64,000 bases of DNA from Bacillus methanolicus (GTDB lineage: Bacteria; Bacillota; Bacilli; Bacillales; Cytobacillaceae). The stretch is taken from positions 2,241,501-2,305,500 of the forward strand of contig NZ_PNFF01000001.1 of NCBI RefSeq assembly GCF_028888695.1. Direction: 5' to 3'. Position numbers and translations under genes: made by a program. This document shows, in pieces, positions 39,608-47,925 of this stretch. How positions within the stretch are numbered: the stretch's first letter is position 1; every line of letters begins with the position of its first letter. Below the pieces are notes generated by a model. The model saw only the letters and a program-made list of their open reading frames with translations. It did not search any database and was not told the DNA's origin.

Positions 39608-40180
39608 TTATTCAGTTAAAAGCGGAAATGTGGCAACCGCTTCATATTTTGGGGTTTTCTCGAGGCGGGTCCGGTATAAAACCACTTCTTCTGCTTCAAA
39701 TGTAATCGGCTTTTCTTCAACGCTATTATTTATTGATAAAAAGGATAATGAAAAGGAAGAAGAATCGGTCCATTTTCTGGCTAATGTAATATGGGGAGAA
39801 AATGGCCTCGTATCAAGATGAAAACCTGCTTTTTCACATGCGGTAAATACAAGGTTCCTCAATTGATGAAGGCGTTCTTCTTTATTAACTCCTGCCCAGA
39901 GAATTCTAGGTGAATCCTTTCTGCCAAAAGTTCCAAAGTGCTGAATTGTCAAAGAAAAAGCACTGGACCCGTCAATGTATTTTTGAACCAGCTCTTTTGT
40001 TTTATTTAATTGGCTTTCAGATGCATTGCCCAAAAATGCAAGTGTAAGATGATAATCTTCAGGGTGAACCCACCTCGCAAACTTAAGCTCGCTCTTCAAT
40101 TGCTCTGCTTTTTCGTGCAACAATTTTTTTGATTCTTTTGACAATCGAACCGCTAAAAAATAGTGTTCGTTTTTCTCCAT
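39608..40180 (-). CDS. thpR: RNA 2',3'-cyclic phosphodiesterase (2H family)
   Basis: 190 residues (YtlP in B. subtilis). The two HxTx motifs of the 2H phosphoesterase superfamily are visible: HLTLAFLG near 43-50 and HITLAR near 129-134. Opens 2',3'-cyclic phosphates on RNA ends. Cytosolic. The SD (AAAGG) is 13 bases from the ATG, somewhat far, so the exact start is less sure. Probably transcribed with the downstream NERD-like gene and amyX. Confidence 0.9.
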   Translation of the reverse strand: MEKNEHYFLAVRLSKESKKLLHEKAEQLKSELKFARWVHPEDYHLTLAFLGNASESQLNKTKELVQKYIDGSSAFSLTIQHFGTFGRKDSPRILWAGVNKEERLHQLRNLVFTACEKAGFHLDTRPFSPHITLARKWTDSSSFSLSFLSINNSVEEKPITFEAEEVVLYRTRLEKTPKYEAVATFPLLTE

Positions 40181-40261
40181 TCGTTGAATTCGCCCTTTCG
40201 AAAATACGTTTTTACCTATTTTAGCAAATCTTTTTACAAATTGGCAGAAATGAGAGACTAG

Positions 40262-40282
40262 TGAGATTATCGAATAATCTCA
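40262..40282. promoter_or_regulatory. Perfect 9+3+9 palindrome upstream of ytkP
   Basis: TGAGATTAT, CGA, ATAATCTCA in the divergent thpR-ytkP gap, about 115 bases before ytkP. No T run follows, so it looks more like an operator than a terminator. The regulator is unknown. Confidence 0.4.
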
Positions 40283-40397
40283 GAGAAATAAACCACTTTT
40301 CATCTTATTACGCGTTTATAAAGGATGAATTAATTTAACATTTAAACTACAATACAAATATATTTTAATTTATTGAACAGAACAGGAATGGTAAAAA

Positions 40398-41330
40398 ATG
40401 AGAGTCGTTGAAAATATAGCAGATCTAATCGGAAATACACCTCTCGTAAAACTTAATCGGCTTGGCCCGAAAGATGGAGCAACTGTCTATTTAAAACTTG
40501 AGTTTTGCAATCCAAGTAAGAGCGTTAAAGACCGCGCAGCTTATCATATGATTTCAACAGCTGAAAAAGAAGGTAAATTGAAACCAGGCTCCGTGATCAT
40601 TGAACCGACAAGCGGTAATACCGGCATTGGACTTGCCATGAATGCAGCCGCAAGGGGATACCGTGCGATTATCGTAATGCCGGATACGATGACGCAAGAA
40701 AGGATAAACATTTTGAAAGCGTATGGCGCAGAAGTTGTTTTGACACCTGGGGATGAAAAAATGCCGGGAGCCATAAAAAAGGCAAAAGAGCTTGCTGCTG
40801 AAATTCCCGGAAGCTACATTCCTATGCAGTTTGAAAACGAAGCGAATCCGGAAGCTCACCGCCAATCAACAGCACTTGAAATCATTGAATCTATGAAACA
40901 AATCGCGAAGCCGTTAAAAGCTTTTGTTGCAGCTGCCGGGACAGGTGGAACCATTACAGGAACTGGGGAAGTCCTTCGCGAGTATTACCCTGATCTAACT
41001 GTTCATGTAGTGGAACCTGCAAGCTCTCCGGTGCTTTCAGGCGGAAAGCCCGGCAAGCATAAGCTCGTCGGTACAAGCCCGGGATTTATTCCTGAAATTC
41101 TCAATCAAAATGTGTATGATAAAATTCATTTAATTAAAGATGAAGAAGCGTATGACATAACACGGCGCCTTGCGAAAGAAGAAGGAATTCTTGTCGGCCC
41201 TTCATCAGGTGCAGCCTGTTTGGCTGCGATTGAAACGGCAAAACTGCTTTCACCGGATGATGCAGTTGTGTGCATTGTTAGTGATACAGGTGAACGATAT
41301 CTATCGAGTGACTTATTCGAATTTGATTAA
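40398..41330 (+). CDS. ytkP: Cysteine synthase-like PLP enzyme YtkP
   Basis: 310 residues (B. subtilis YtkP 311). O-acetylserine sulfhydrylase family: PLP lysine K44 in SVKDRAAYH, phosphate-binding SGNTGIGLAMN near 74, GTGGTITGTGEVL near 180, PSSGAAC near 268. Makes cysteine from O-acetylserine and sulfide, or a related beta-replacement. It has no cysE/mccB partner alongside. SD AGGAATGG is modest. Confidence 0.9.
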   Translation: MRVVENIADLIGNTPLVKLNRLGPKDGATVYLKLEFCNPSKSVKDRAAYHMISTAEKEGKLKPGSVIIEPTSGNTGIGLAMNAAARGYRAIIVMPDTMTQERINILKAYGAEVVLTPGDEKMPGAIKKAKELAAEIPGSYIPMQFENEANPEAHRQSTALEIIESMKQIAKPLKAFVAAAGTGGTITGTGEVLREYYPDLTVHVVEPASSPVLSGGKPGKHKLVGTSPGFIPEILNQNVYDKIHLIKDEEAYDITRRLAKEEGILVGPSSGAACLAAIETAKLLSPDDAVVCIVSDTGERYLSSDLFEFD

Positions 41331-41344
41331 GAAAGTAAAAAAAA

Positions 41345-41415
41345 ATGGGTCAGCCCTCCTCTGGCAATAACAACATATAGAATATTTCTTATGTTGTATT
41401 AGAGGGGTCTGACCA
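41345..41415. repeat. Palindromic repeat with GGGTCAG / CTGACC ends
   Basis: Inverted repeat: ATGGGTCAGCCC...TCT, AATA, CAACATA paired with TATGTTG, TATT, AGAGG, GGTCTGACCAT around a 12-base AT loop. It lies between ytkP and convergent pepV, where no ordinary terminator is seen, so it may also end transcription. Same end motif as the elements at 2575 and 19591/21021. Confidence 0.65.
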
Positions 41416-41489
41416 TACAAAAAGCAATGTTATGGAAGTATGGTTCACTCTTGTCTGATAGGTATATCACCTGACATCCAGCGTAAATT

Positions 41490-42914
41490 TCACTTAGCTG
41501 CTAATTCGTAAATGGCCTGTGCATAAATAGCGGTTGCCTTTAATAAGTCATCAATAATGATGTACTCATCTTTTTGATGGGCAACATCCGGCCTTCCCGG
41601 AAACAGCGGGCCAAAAGCAACTCCGGACTTTAAAGAACGCGCGTACGTTCCGCCGCCAATTGAAAGCAGCTCTGCCTTCTCACCTGTTTGTTCCTCATAT
41701 ACCTTCTTTAATGTTTGGATAAGAAAATCTTTTTCATCAACATGATGCGGCTTTGAATCAGAGAAATTTTCAATTTTAAAGCCCTCTTTTTTAAGCAGTT
41801 GCTCTAGTTGGTCCTTCTTTTTTTTCATATCAGCAGTTACCGGATACCTCAAGTTGATTCCAAGCTGTCCTCCCCGTTCCTTTGTATAGCTGATTTTTCC
41901 AACGTTAATCGTTAAGTCCCCTGTTATATCATCAGAATATGGAATGCCAAGTTCCCGTCCGCGCGATTCTTTAGAGAAGTACCTTGTTACAAAAGAAAAA
42001 AAGTGCTGCGCTTTCGGATCGATTTTCCATTGGGATAAAAATTCTGCCAGAAGCAATCCTGCATTCACTCCATTGTCCGGTTCCATGCCATGGGCTGATA
42101 TCCCTTCCAATTCAATGATTAATTCACCGTTATCCACATGGCACTTTCCTTCGAGTTTTCTCTGTTTTAGAAATTCATCAAACCGCTGGATTATTTCTGT
42201 TTGACGGTCATGAACGAAGAGCCCCGCTTTCGCGAAATCAGGAACCATATTGTACCTTCTCCCGGAAGTAAATCGAGCTACTTCAATTTTCACATCATCA
42301 CCATGATTTGCATCATCCTCAAAAGATTGGACAATATCAAAATCAGAAATACCTTTTTCCGCATAAATGATCGGGAAATCTGCATCAGGGGCAAAACCCA
42401 TGGAAGGCATTTCTTCATATTTAAAATATGTATCCACACAGCGCCAATTGCTCTCTTCATCTGTTCCGATAATCATCCGAACCCGCTTTTTTAAAGGAAA
42501 ACCGAGTTCTTTTACGATTTTCATAGCATAGTAAGCGGCCATTGTCGGACCTTTATCATCAATCGCGCCGCGGGCAAAAATTTTCCCGTTCCGGATTTCA
42601 GCGCCGAATGGGTCGCTTGTCCATCCATCCCCTTCTGGCACAACATCGACATGGCATAGGATGCCGACGAGTTCTTCCCCTTCACCGAATTCCAAGTGTC
42701 CGGCAATATTTTCTACATTTTTTGCCTTGAATCCGTCTTTTTCTCCGAGTTCAAGCATAAAGGATAGCGCTTCCTTTACCCCCTGACCGAGCGGAGCATC
42801 CGGAGTACTATTTTCTTCATCTAAGACACTTTTAATTTTTAATAACTTTTGTGTATCATAAATCAGTTCGCCTTTTCTTATGTCAACTTCTTTCATCCAA
42901 TCAATTGCTTCCAC
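41490..42914 (-). CDS. pepV: M20 dipeptidase PepV
   Basis: 474 residues (YtjP in B. subtilis). Zinc dipeptidase: ligands in LCHVDVVPEGDGWTSDPF near 86, GAIDDKGPTMAAYYAMK near 117, GTDEESNWR near 149, and a later PHHVDEKDF. PepV-specific lid domain between about 190 and 380. GTG start with AAGGAGG SD at ideal distance. Cytosolic peptide turnover. Confidence 0.94.
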   Translation of the reverse strand: MEAIDWMKEVDIRKGELIYDTQKLLKIKSVLDEENSTPDAPLGQGVKEALSFMLELGEKDGFKAKNVENIAGHLEFGEGEELVGILCHVDVVPEGDGWTSDPFGAEIRNGKIFARGAIDDKGPTMAAYYAMKIVKELGFPLKKRVRMIIGTDEESNWRCVDTYFKYEEMPSMGFAPDADFPIIYAEKGISDFDIVQSFEDDANHGDDVKIEVARFTSGRRYNMVPDFAKAGLFVHDRQTEIIQRFDEFLKQRKLEGKCHVDNGELIIELEGISAHGMEPDNGVNAGLLLAEFLSQWKIDPKAQHFFSFVTRYFSKESRGRELGIPYSDDITGDLTINVGKISYTKERGGQLGINLRYPVTADMKKKKDQLEQLLKKEGFKIENFSDSKPHHVDEKDFLIQTLKKVYEEQTGEKAELLSIGGGTYARSLKSGVAFGPLFPGRPDVAHQKDEYIIIDDLLKATAIYAQAIYELAAK

Positions 42915-43009
42915 ACTTTTTCCTCCTTACTGCGTTCCATATATTGCATATGGTAAATCTATCATTTCATTATTATAAATATATTCCCGCTTAAATGCTT
43001 TTAAAAAGA

Positions 43010-43036
43010 AATAAGGCTGTTCTCTCAGCCTTATTT
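43010..43036 (-). terminator. Terminator of the DUF3231 gene
   Basis: AAATAAGGCTG / CAGCCTTATTT hairpin overlapping the stop of the gene, with TTTCTTTTT beyond on the minus strand. Confidence 0.85.
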
Positions 43037-43573
43037 TATGTGAAGCTCCTGATTATAATATGGCGGAACGTTGATCCAGCCCTTTTCTTCCATCATTTTT
43101 TTGTAGGAAACAGAAAAGGCCACTTTCGTCATTTGAAATTTTAAAAACTTATATCCGACGTCTGTCCGAACAGATTCTGTCAAGCCTCTGACTGCGGCGG
43201 TAATGCCTATCACCAAGTTATAGGCGATGATATTGGCGATTTCCTCATCTGACATTTTCGCTCCGTCCGGAACTGTCCGATAATCTCCGATCACTTTTTC
43301 AGGAGTCATATTCGGATTCGGGATTCCTTCTTTCTTAAAAAAATCTTGCAACTCTTTGACCATCGGTCCATGAACATCATGGATCAATTCATTGATTTTC
43401 TTTTTTAAGTCTTTGTCCTGGCAAATGTTATAAGAGACTTGTTCAACTCTCATATTCTGTTCGGACGCGACCAACAAAAACCATAAATTCATCACTTCAC
43501 CCACATGGAGAGGCTTAACTTCATTATCAGTAAATTGTGCAAAGGCGTCTTTGACAATTTGGAAAACGTTCAT
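43031..43573 (-). CDS. DUF3231 family protein
   Basis: 180 residues, one copy of the DUF3231 helical bundle (many relatives carry two). Landmarks: PLHVGEVMNLWFLLVASEQN near 21-40, MTPEKVIGDYRTVPDGAKMSDEEIANIIAYNL, TESVRTDVGYKFLKFQMTKVAF. The His/Glu-rich helices recall ferritin-like spore-coat relatives (CotF-type), but function is not established. SD GGGAGGAAA. A CTCCCTCTATATA motif is duplicated in tandem just upstream (43581-43609). Confidence 0.75.
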   Translation of the reverse strand: MNVFQIVKDAFAQFTDNEVKPLHVGEVMNLWFLLVASEQNMRVEQVSYNICQDKDLKKKINELIHDVHGPMVKELQDFFKKEGIPNPNMTPEKVIGDYRTVPDGAKMSDEEIANIIAYNLVIGITAAVRGLTESVRTDVGYKFLKFQMTKVAFSVSYKKMMEEKGWINVPPYYNQELHIK

Positions 43574-43724
43574 CTTTATTTCCTCCCTCTATATACTCCC
43601 TCTATATACTTTAAAATTCTCCCGAATACTCACGTTTTCTCTAAATTTCATTAACACCTAATAGTTGATCCACCGAAAATCATGGTTATAAATTGAATTT
43701 ATTTAAATTTCTTACAGATGGGGG

Positions 43725-43990
43725 GCCATTCTACCAACCAAACTGGTATTGTTTGGTAATAACAGTTATGACCGTGCGCAAAATCTCCACTCATCTCACG
43801 GTCGCTAACCCTCCCATGTATCACCGGATTGGGATCCATACATTCCTTCGTCCTGCGTATCCATGAGGTGGAGGTCGGATAAGCTCCTCAGCTGGGTCAT
43901 AAGCCCGTATGGTAAAAATAAACTCCGACTCGGCACTATTGGTGTTTGTCTTTAGAAATACTTGAAGTATTCGATAGTAATTTGATTAAC
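43725..43990 (-). ncRNA. Candidate bridge/seek RNA of the IS110 element
   Basis: Non-coding region just downstream of the transposase on the same strand. It is G/C-richer than its surroundings and can form hairpins: GACCGTG/CACGGTC (43770-43776 with 43797-43803), ACCAAAC/GTTTGGT (43737-43756), and CCTCC/GGAGG-type pairs around 43865-43890. IS110/IS1111 elements are known to encode a guide RNA in such a region that pairs with donor and target DNA. Boundaries are inferred, not read from a promoter. Confidence 0.5.
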
Positions 43991-44010
43991 AAATTGGTTA
44001 ATAAATCGGT

Positions 44011-45291
44011 TTAAGCAACTTGTAATGTAATTTGAGGCAAGCCTTGCAATAATTTTGAACCATCAAATTCACACTGTTTTTGACCAATGACAAATAAGAC
44101 ACGTAATAGCTTACAACACAAAGCGATGAGAGACTGTTGCTTTTTTAAAGGCCTTTCAGATCGTTTTGTATAGTATTGATGTAAAGCTTTAAAAGTTGGA
44201 TTATGGGCAACGAGTGGCCGAATCGCTAGGTACAGAGCTTTACGCAGCCTGCTTCGTCCCCGTTTCGTTATTCTGGTTTGTCCTTTAAATTTTCCAGAAC
44301 TATGCTCACGTAATGAAAGGCCTGCCAGATTAACTAATTGCTGAGGGTGACTGTACTTTGTGAGATCACCCACTTCAGCGAAGAATAGAGCGACTGTTGT
44401 AACACCTAACCCAGAAATATTCATCATTTGCTTAGCACCTGGGATCGTTTCTACAAGAGCTTCTAGCTCCTGATCCAACTCTTCCAACTGCGTTTGATAA
44501 AGCTCATATTGGTCAATCAGATATTCCATTTCACGTTTGGCAAACTGAATCCCGATTTGAATTCCAATGCTCTTTTTGGCCGTTTCCACTAGTTTCGTTG
44601 CTCGCTTCATTCCAACTCCTCGTTGTACAAATGGCTTCCACTTTGAGAGAATCTCTTCAGGTGTCATTTCTTTAATTTGAGAAGGAAATGGAAACAGTTT
44701 TAGCGTGCAAAGAGCTGCTTTTCCTTCCCAATCCCCGAAAACATCGAAAAACTCCGGAAAATAACGTTGAATCAAATTTTGAATACGTCCTTCTGTGATG
44801 GCAAGCTGTTGAGTGAGCTGATCTCTTATTTTGACGCCTTCTCTTAGTTCCGCGTAAATGCCGTCTAAGAGATTTGGTACGGAGTATCGGCCGTCTTTAA
44901 TCAGCTGTGCAATCACTCTGGCGTCTTTTGTATCGTTTTTTGTTGGAGAGTTGTCATCAAGCTCTTTGCTTTTCTTTACATGCATCGGATTGACTAGCAC
45001 AAAGTCATAGCCCTTTGCGGTAAGAAAATAAGCGAGATTTAACCAGTAAGGCCCGGTTGGTTCAACCCCAAAAATCACATGGTTCTTATCATTTTCTTTT
45101 TGGTGTCGATTCACCCAATCTAAAAGCATTTGGAAACCATGTATGCGATTTTCAAAGATCAAGCGTTTTCCAAATTCAATTCCTCGATCGTCTTGTGCCC
45201 GTGCCACGTGTTTGTCTTTGGCAATATCAATGCCGATTATTAATGTTGATGGTGTGATTTGCGAGATTTTTCGATTTTGAGTATAATTCAT
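44011..45291 (-). CDS. IS110-family DEDD transposase
   Basis: 426 residues, intact. N-terminal RuvC-like DEDD domain: D22 in IIGIDIAKDKH, E77 in FGVEPTGPYW, D120 and D123 in NDTKDARVIAQL. A middle coiled coil is followed by the transposase_20 (tyrosine-recombinase-like serine) domain: ISGLGVTTVALFFAEVGD, then LAGLSLREHSSGKFKG, where a serine acts. SD AAGGAGGA lies 8 bases before the ATG. It works with the element's RNA to join DNA at a core dinucleotide. Confidence 0.93.
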   Translation of the reverse strand: MNYTQNRKISQITPSTLIIGIDIAKDKHVARAQDDRGIEFGKRLIFENRIHGFQMLLDWVNRHQKENDKNHVIFGVEPTGPYWLNLAYFLTAKGYDFVLVNPMHVKKSKELDDNSPTKNDTKDARVIAQLIKDGRYSVPNLLDGIYAELREGVKIRDQLTQQLAITEGRIQNLIQRYFPEFFDVFGDWEGKAALCTLKLFPFPSQIKEMTPEEILSKWKPFVQRGVGMKRATKLVETAKKSIGIQIGIQFAKREMEYLIDQYELYQTQLEELDQELEALVETIPGAKQMMNISGLGVTTVALFFAEVGDLTKYSHPQQLVNLAGLSLREHSSGKFKGQTRITKRGRSRLRKALYLAIRPLVAHNPTFKALHQYYTKRSERPLKKQQSLIALCCKLLRVLFVIGQKQCEFDGSKLLQGLPQITLQVA

Positions 45292-45460
45292 TATTGAGTC
45301 CTCCTTGGCAACTTATTAATTCGGGGTCAATGTATTGACACCCTGTACTATACCAAGAGGGCTCTTTTTGTTTCAAACCTCAAATTTCTTCATTACAGGA
45401 ATGCTCCTCATATGATTTAAAAATATTTTTCCCTGTGAGGACACAAATATCCATTTAAAC

Positions 45461-45725
45461 TTATAAATTTCTTGTGAGAAGGTAGCCAATTAATATGAAA
45501 AAGACTGTCAGTGCGATTGCAATCGCAAACATACAAAGAGTCACTTTTCTCCCCGCTGTAAAAAACTCCTCCATGTCTCCGTATTTTTTTGTTAACTGGT
45601 GGGAAGCAATGATTTTTTCCCAAATATAACATGACAGAACCAAGGAGAAAGAATATATCAGATAATATGATTGGAAAATTTCCTTCATAACCGGCTTTTT
45701 TTATATCAACATACAATAAACTCAT
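45461..45725 (-). pseudogene. Small membrane protein with a probable one-base frameshift in an A7 tract
   Basis: A strong GGAGGAGGG SD precedes ATG at 45725 (MSLLYVDIKK...), but the natural-looking continuation, with two membrane helices (YYLIYSFSLVLSCYIW and TLCMFAIAIALTVFFILIG), is in another frame, opening MKEIFQSYYLIY at 45688 and ending at 45461. The frames meet at a run of seven A; six A would give one 86-residue protein. So it is a slippage site, a true inactivating indel, or a sequencing error. Alternatively the 75-residue protein is made alone from a weak start. No family recognised. Confidence 0.5.
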
Positions 45726-45784
45726 CTTGATCCCTCCTCCGTCCTTAAATACGGACGAAATTGGAAAAGGTTTATTTTTTTCAT

Positions 45785-45822
45785 GAAAAAAGCTGCTTAA
45801 ATAAATAAGCAGCCCAAACTTT
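45785..45822 (-). terminator. Terminator of the M48-ankyrin gene
   Basis: GCTGCTTA / TAAGCAGC hairpin with a 6-base loop followed by TTTTTT on the minus strand, 10 bases beyond the stop. Confidence 0.85.
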
Positions 45823-45825
45823 TTT

Positions 45826-47097
45826 TCATTTTAATAACTCGATTATTTCCTCGTTTTTATATTCTACAGCATAGTCATAAGCTGTATAACCATCTGAATC
45901 CACGTATGAAGTATCAGCCCCGTATTCAAGAAGCAAAGCCACAAGCTCGGCATCTTCCATAAAAACCGCTGTTATCAAAGGTGTAGACCCATATACATCT
46001 ACAGTATTCGGATCAGCTCCCTTCTCGAGCAAGAACTTCGCAGCCTCATATTGGCCGTCAAAGACCGCCCAGTGAAGAGCGGTTGAGCCTTCACTATCTT
46101 TTTCATTAATGTCTGCACCTTCTTGAAGAAGCTTTTCCATTAACTCGATGTCATTGTCACTGGCTGTCTTCATAAGAGGTGTAGCTCCCTCTACTTCCAT
46201 TGCAGTCTCAGCCCAGAAATCCAATTTTTCCAATGCCTTTACTCCAAACCAGACTGCCGCAGAAAGACCGGAAATGATTACAATAGAAGCGATCATGCCG
46301 AGCCATATCTTTCTTTTTGGCTCCCGGATTTCGGGAACCGAATCAGCCGCAAAAAATTTCGTTAATTCATACAACCTTTTTGGCAAATGGGGGTGGGTTG
46401 ACAATTTTTCATTCAGCCATACAAAAAAACCTGATTCTTTTTCAATTTGTTCCATATATGCCTCTTGATTTACTTTGGAATAAAGCTCTTTTCCGATTGC
46501 CAGCATCGTTAAAGCATTTTTCGAAGCTTCAAGAGAATTTACATAATATGCAGCGTACCGGTCACAAGTATACTCGCAAGCTCTTAAAAAAGCATCGCCA
46601 AGAAACGGAATCCACATCGCCGGTAAAAGCAGAAAGCTGATCGTAACATGCTTTCTTCTCAAATGGGCAAATTCGTGCGCCAGAACAAATAAGACTTCCT
46701 TTTCCGCATCTCTTTCGATCAGTTCAAAAATGCCCGAATAAAGAACAACCACATTGCGGCGGAAAAAACGCGTTGCGAAAGCATTTAAAATTCCTTCAGA
46801 CTCGACAATGTAAATGTCCGGTATATTTATCAGTCCCATATCTTTCGCTGTTGAAACTGCCTTATGGTACAGTTCGGGAAACTGCGATTCTCCCAATTTC
46901 ACACCATTCCGGCGAATTCCTGCAATCATTAAGCTGTGTAAAAAGATAGATAGTAAGATCAACGCCACACCAATAATAATTCCGATCAATGAAAAGGCCA
47001 GAAATATATACGTTAAAATCCCAAATAAAAGAACAAATGCAAAATAAACATTTTCCTTTGGATAAACAAGATTATTACGCAGCTGATTCTGATTCAT
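45826..47097 (-). CDS. M48 metalloprotease fused to ankyrin repeats
   Basis: About 423 residues. Two N-terminal membrane helices (about 18-55) are followed by an M48 peptidase domain with the zinc motif HEFAHLRRKH (LFVLAHEFAHL) and a third-ligand region around ACEYTCDRYAAYY. One more membrane helix (GMIASIVIISGLSAAVWFGV) precedes about four ankyrin repeats (GATPLMKTASDNDIELMEKL, GSTALHWAVFDGQYEAAKFL, GSTPLITAVFMEDAELVALL, GYTAYDYAVEYKNEEIIELL). M48 proteases cleave membrane or peptide substrates; the ankyrin part probably binds a protein partner. ATG at 47097 matches the natural start of the first helix, though its SD is weak; reading back to 47244 adds an unlikely 49 residues. Confidence 0.85.
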   Translation of the reverse strand: MNQNQLRNNLVYPKENVYFAFVLLFGILTYIFLAFSLIGIIIGVALILLSIFLHSLMIAGIRRNGVKLGESQFPELYHKAVSTAKDMGLINIPDIYIVESEGILNAFATRFFRRNVVVLYSGIFELIERDAEKEVLFVLAHEFAHLRRKHVTISFLLLPAMWIPFLGDAFLRACEYTCDRYAAYYVNSLEASKNALTMLAIGKELYSKVNQEAYMEQIEKESGFFVWLNEKLSTHPHLPKRLYELTKFFAADSVPEIREPKRKIWLGMIASIVIISGLSAAVWFGVKALEKLDFWAETAMEVEGATPLMKTASDNDIELMEKLLQEGADINEKDSEGSTALHWAVFDGQYEAAKFLLEKGADPNTVDVYGSTPLITAVFMEDAELVALLLEYGADTSYVDSDGYTAYDYAVEYKNEEIIELLK

Positions 47098-47512
47098 TAT
47101 TTCAACAGCAATCCTTTCATAAGTATTAAAATATAAAATCACCTGTAAATTATATACAATTTTAACATTTTTGAAAACCGGAAACTTTTTCAAAGGCAAT
47201 AAACATAATAGCCAGGCCTTTCCCATACGAATTATAGTATGCACTCAAAAAAGGGAGAATCAATGATTCGATAAAAGAATACAAAGGTATATTAATATTT
47301 CGTAAATTTGTACTTATCGGTAGAAATTATCTGAAAATATGGTTAAAATAAAAATACAAGGAATGGTCTTATTAGATTTACCGGACATGGTAAAGAAAAG
47401 GGGTTGTCTGAGGAAAAGAAAACAGCTACATAGCTTGAAGACATGTTTCTTGATGCAAAAGTCGGTTGCAGGAATATGCCAAAGGTTTGAAAAAAGGATA
47501 GGGAGTGGTTTT

Positions 47513-47734
47513 TTGAAACCTTCAACTAACCGAATGTTAAACCGTATCAAATCCGTCTACTTGTATATTTTGAACAATGGAACTGTAACGACTCAAGATC
47601 TTGTAGAAGAATTTGGTATAACTCCTCGTACCATCCAAAGAGATTTGAATGTCTTGGTTTATAATGACTTAGTGAAAAGTCCAAGCCGCGGTAAATGGAC
47701 AACAACGCAAAAGAAGGTAAAAATGACTTCATAA
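47513..47734 (+). CDS. ytzE: Small DeoR-type helix-turn-helix protein YtzE
   Basis: 73 residues; matches the DNA-binding N-terminus of DeoR regulators without a sensor domain (NNGTVTTQDLVEEFGITPRT, then QRDLNVLVYNDLV and SPSRGKW). TTG start at 47513 with AGGGAGTGG SD, giving the B. subtilis YtzE length. Longer reading from 47339 lacks resemblance and SD. Target genes unknown. Confidence 0.85.
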   Translation: MKPSTNRMLNRIKSVYLYILNNGTVTTQDLVEEFGITPRTIQRDLNVLVYNDLVKSPSRGKWTTTQKKVKMTS

Positions 47735-47760
47735 AATGAAAATAATGACAGGAAATATGA

Positions 47761-47811
47761 AGGAACTGCCCAAATGATTCGTTTGTTTATACCATGAGGG
47801 CCAGTTCCTTA
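47761..47811. terminator. Hairpin between ytzE and ytzG
   Basis: AAGGAACTG-C-CC / GG-GC-CAGTTCCTT stem with a loop of about 26 bases, followed by TTATTTATTT. Probably terminates ytzE. Confidence 0.6.
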
Positions 47812-47925
47812 TTTATTTAACAAAAATTTTTTTCAAGAGGGGCACTTCCCAATGATTTTATCAAATTAACGGTCCAAACTGTCAAAAGCTCATTAACCAA
47901 TAAATTCATAAACGTCACGTCGTCC

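Larger units (their letters stand above)
43720..45400 (-). mobile_element. IS110-family element (ends approximate)
   Basis: A single transposase gene with about 110 bases upstream and about 290 bases of structured non-coding DNA downstream. No long terminal inverted repeats or target duplication are visible, as expected for this family. AAATTTCTT occurs at both outer flanks (43711-43719 and 45385-45393), which may mark the target. A near-terminal palindrome GGTCAAT-GT-ATTGACACC sits at 45328-45345. The long 3' region suggests the IS1111-type subgroup. Confidence 0.7.

Noticed and set aside
43720-45400. Terminal inverted repeats for the IS110 element
   Set aside because: Only weak similarity was found between the two ends, and the family normally lacks long ones; ends are therefore given as approximate.
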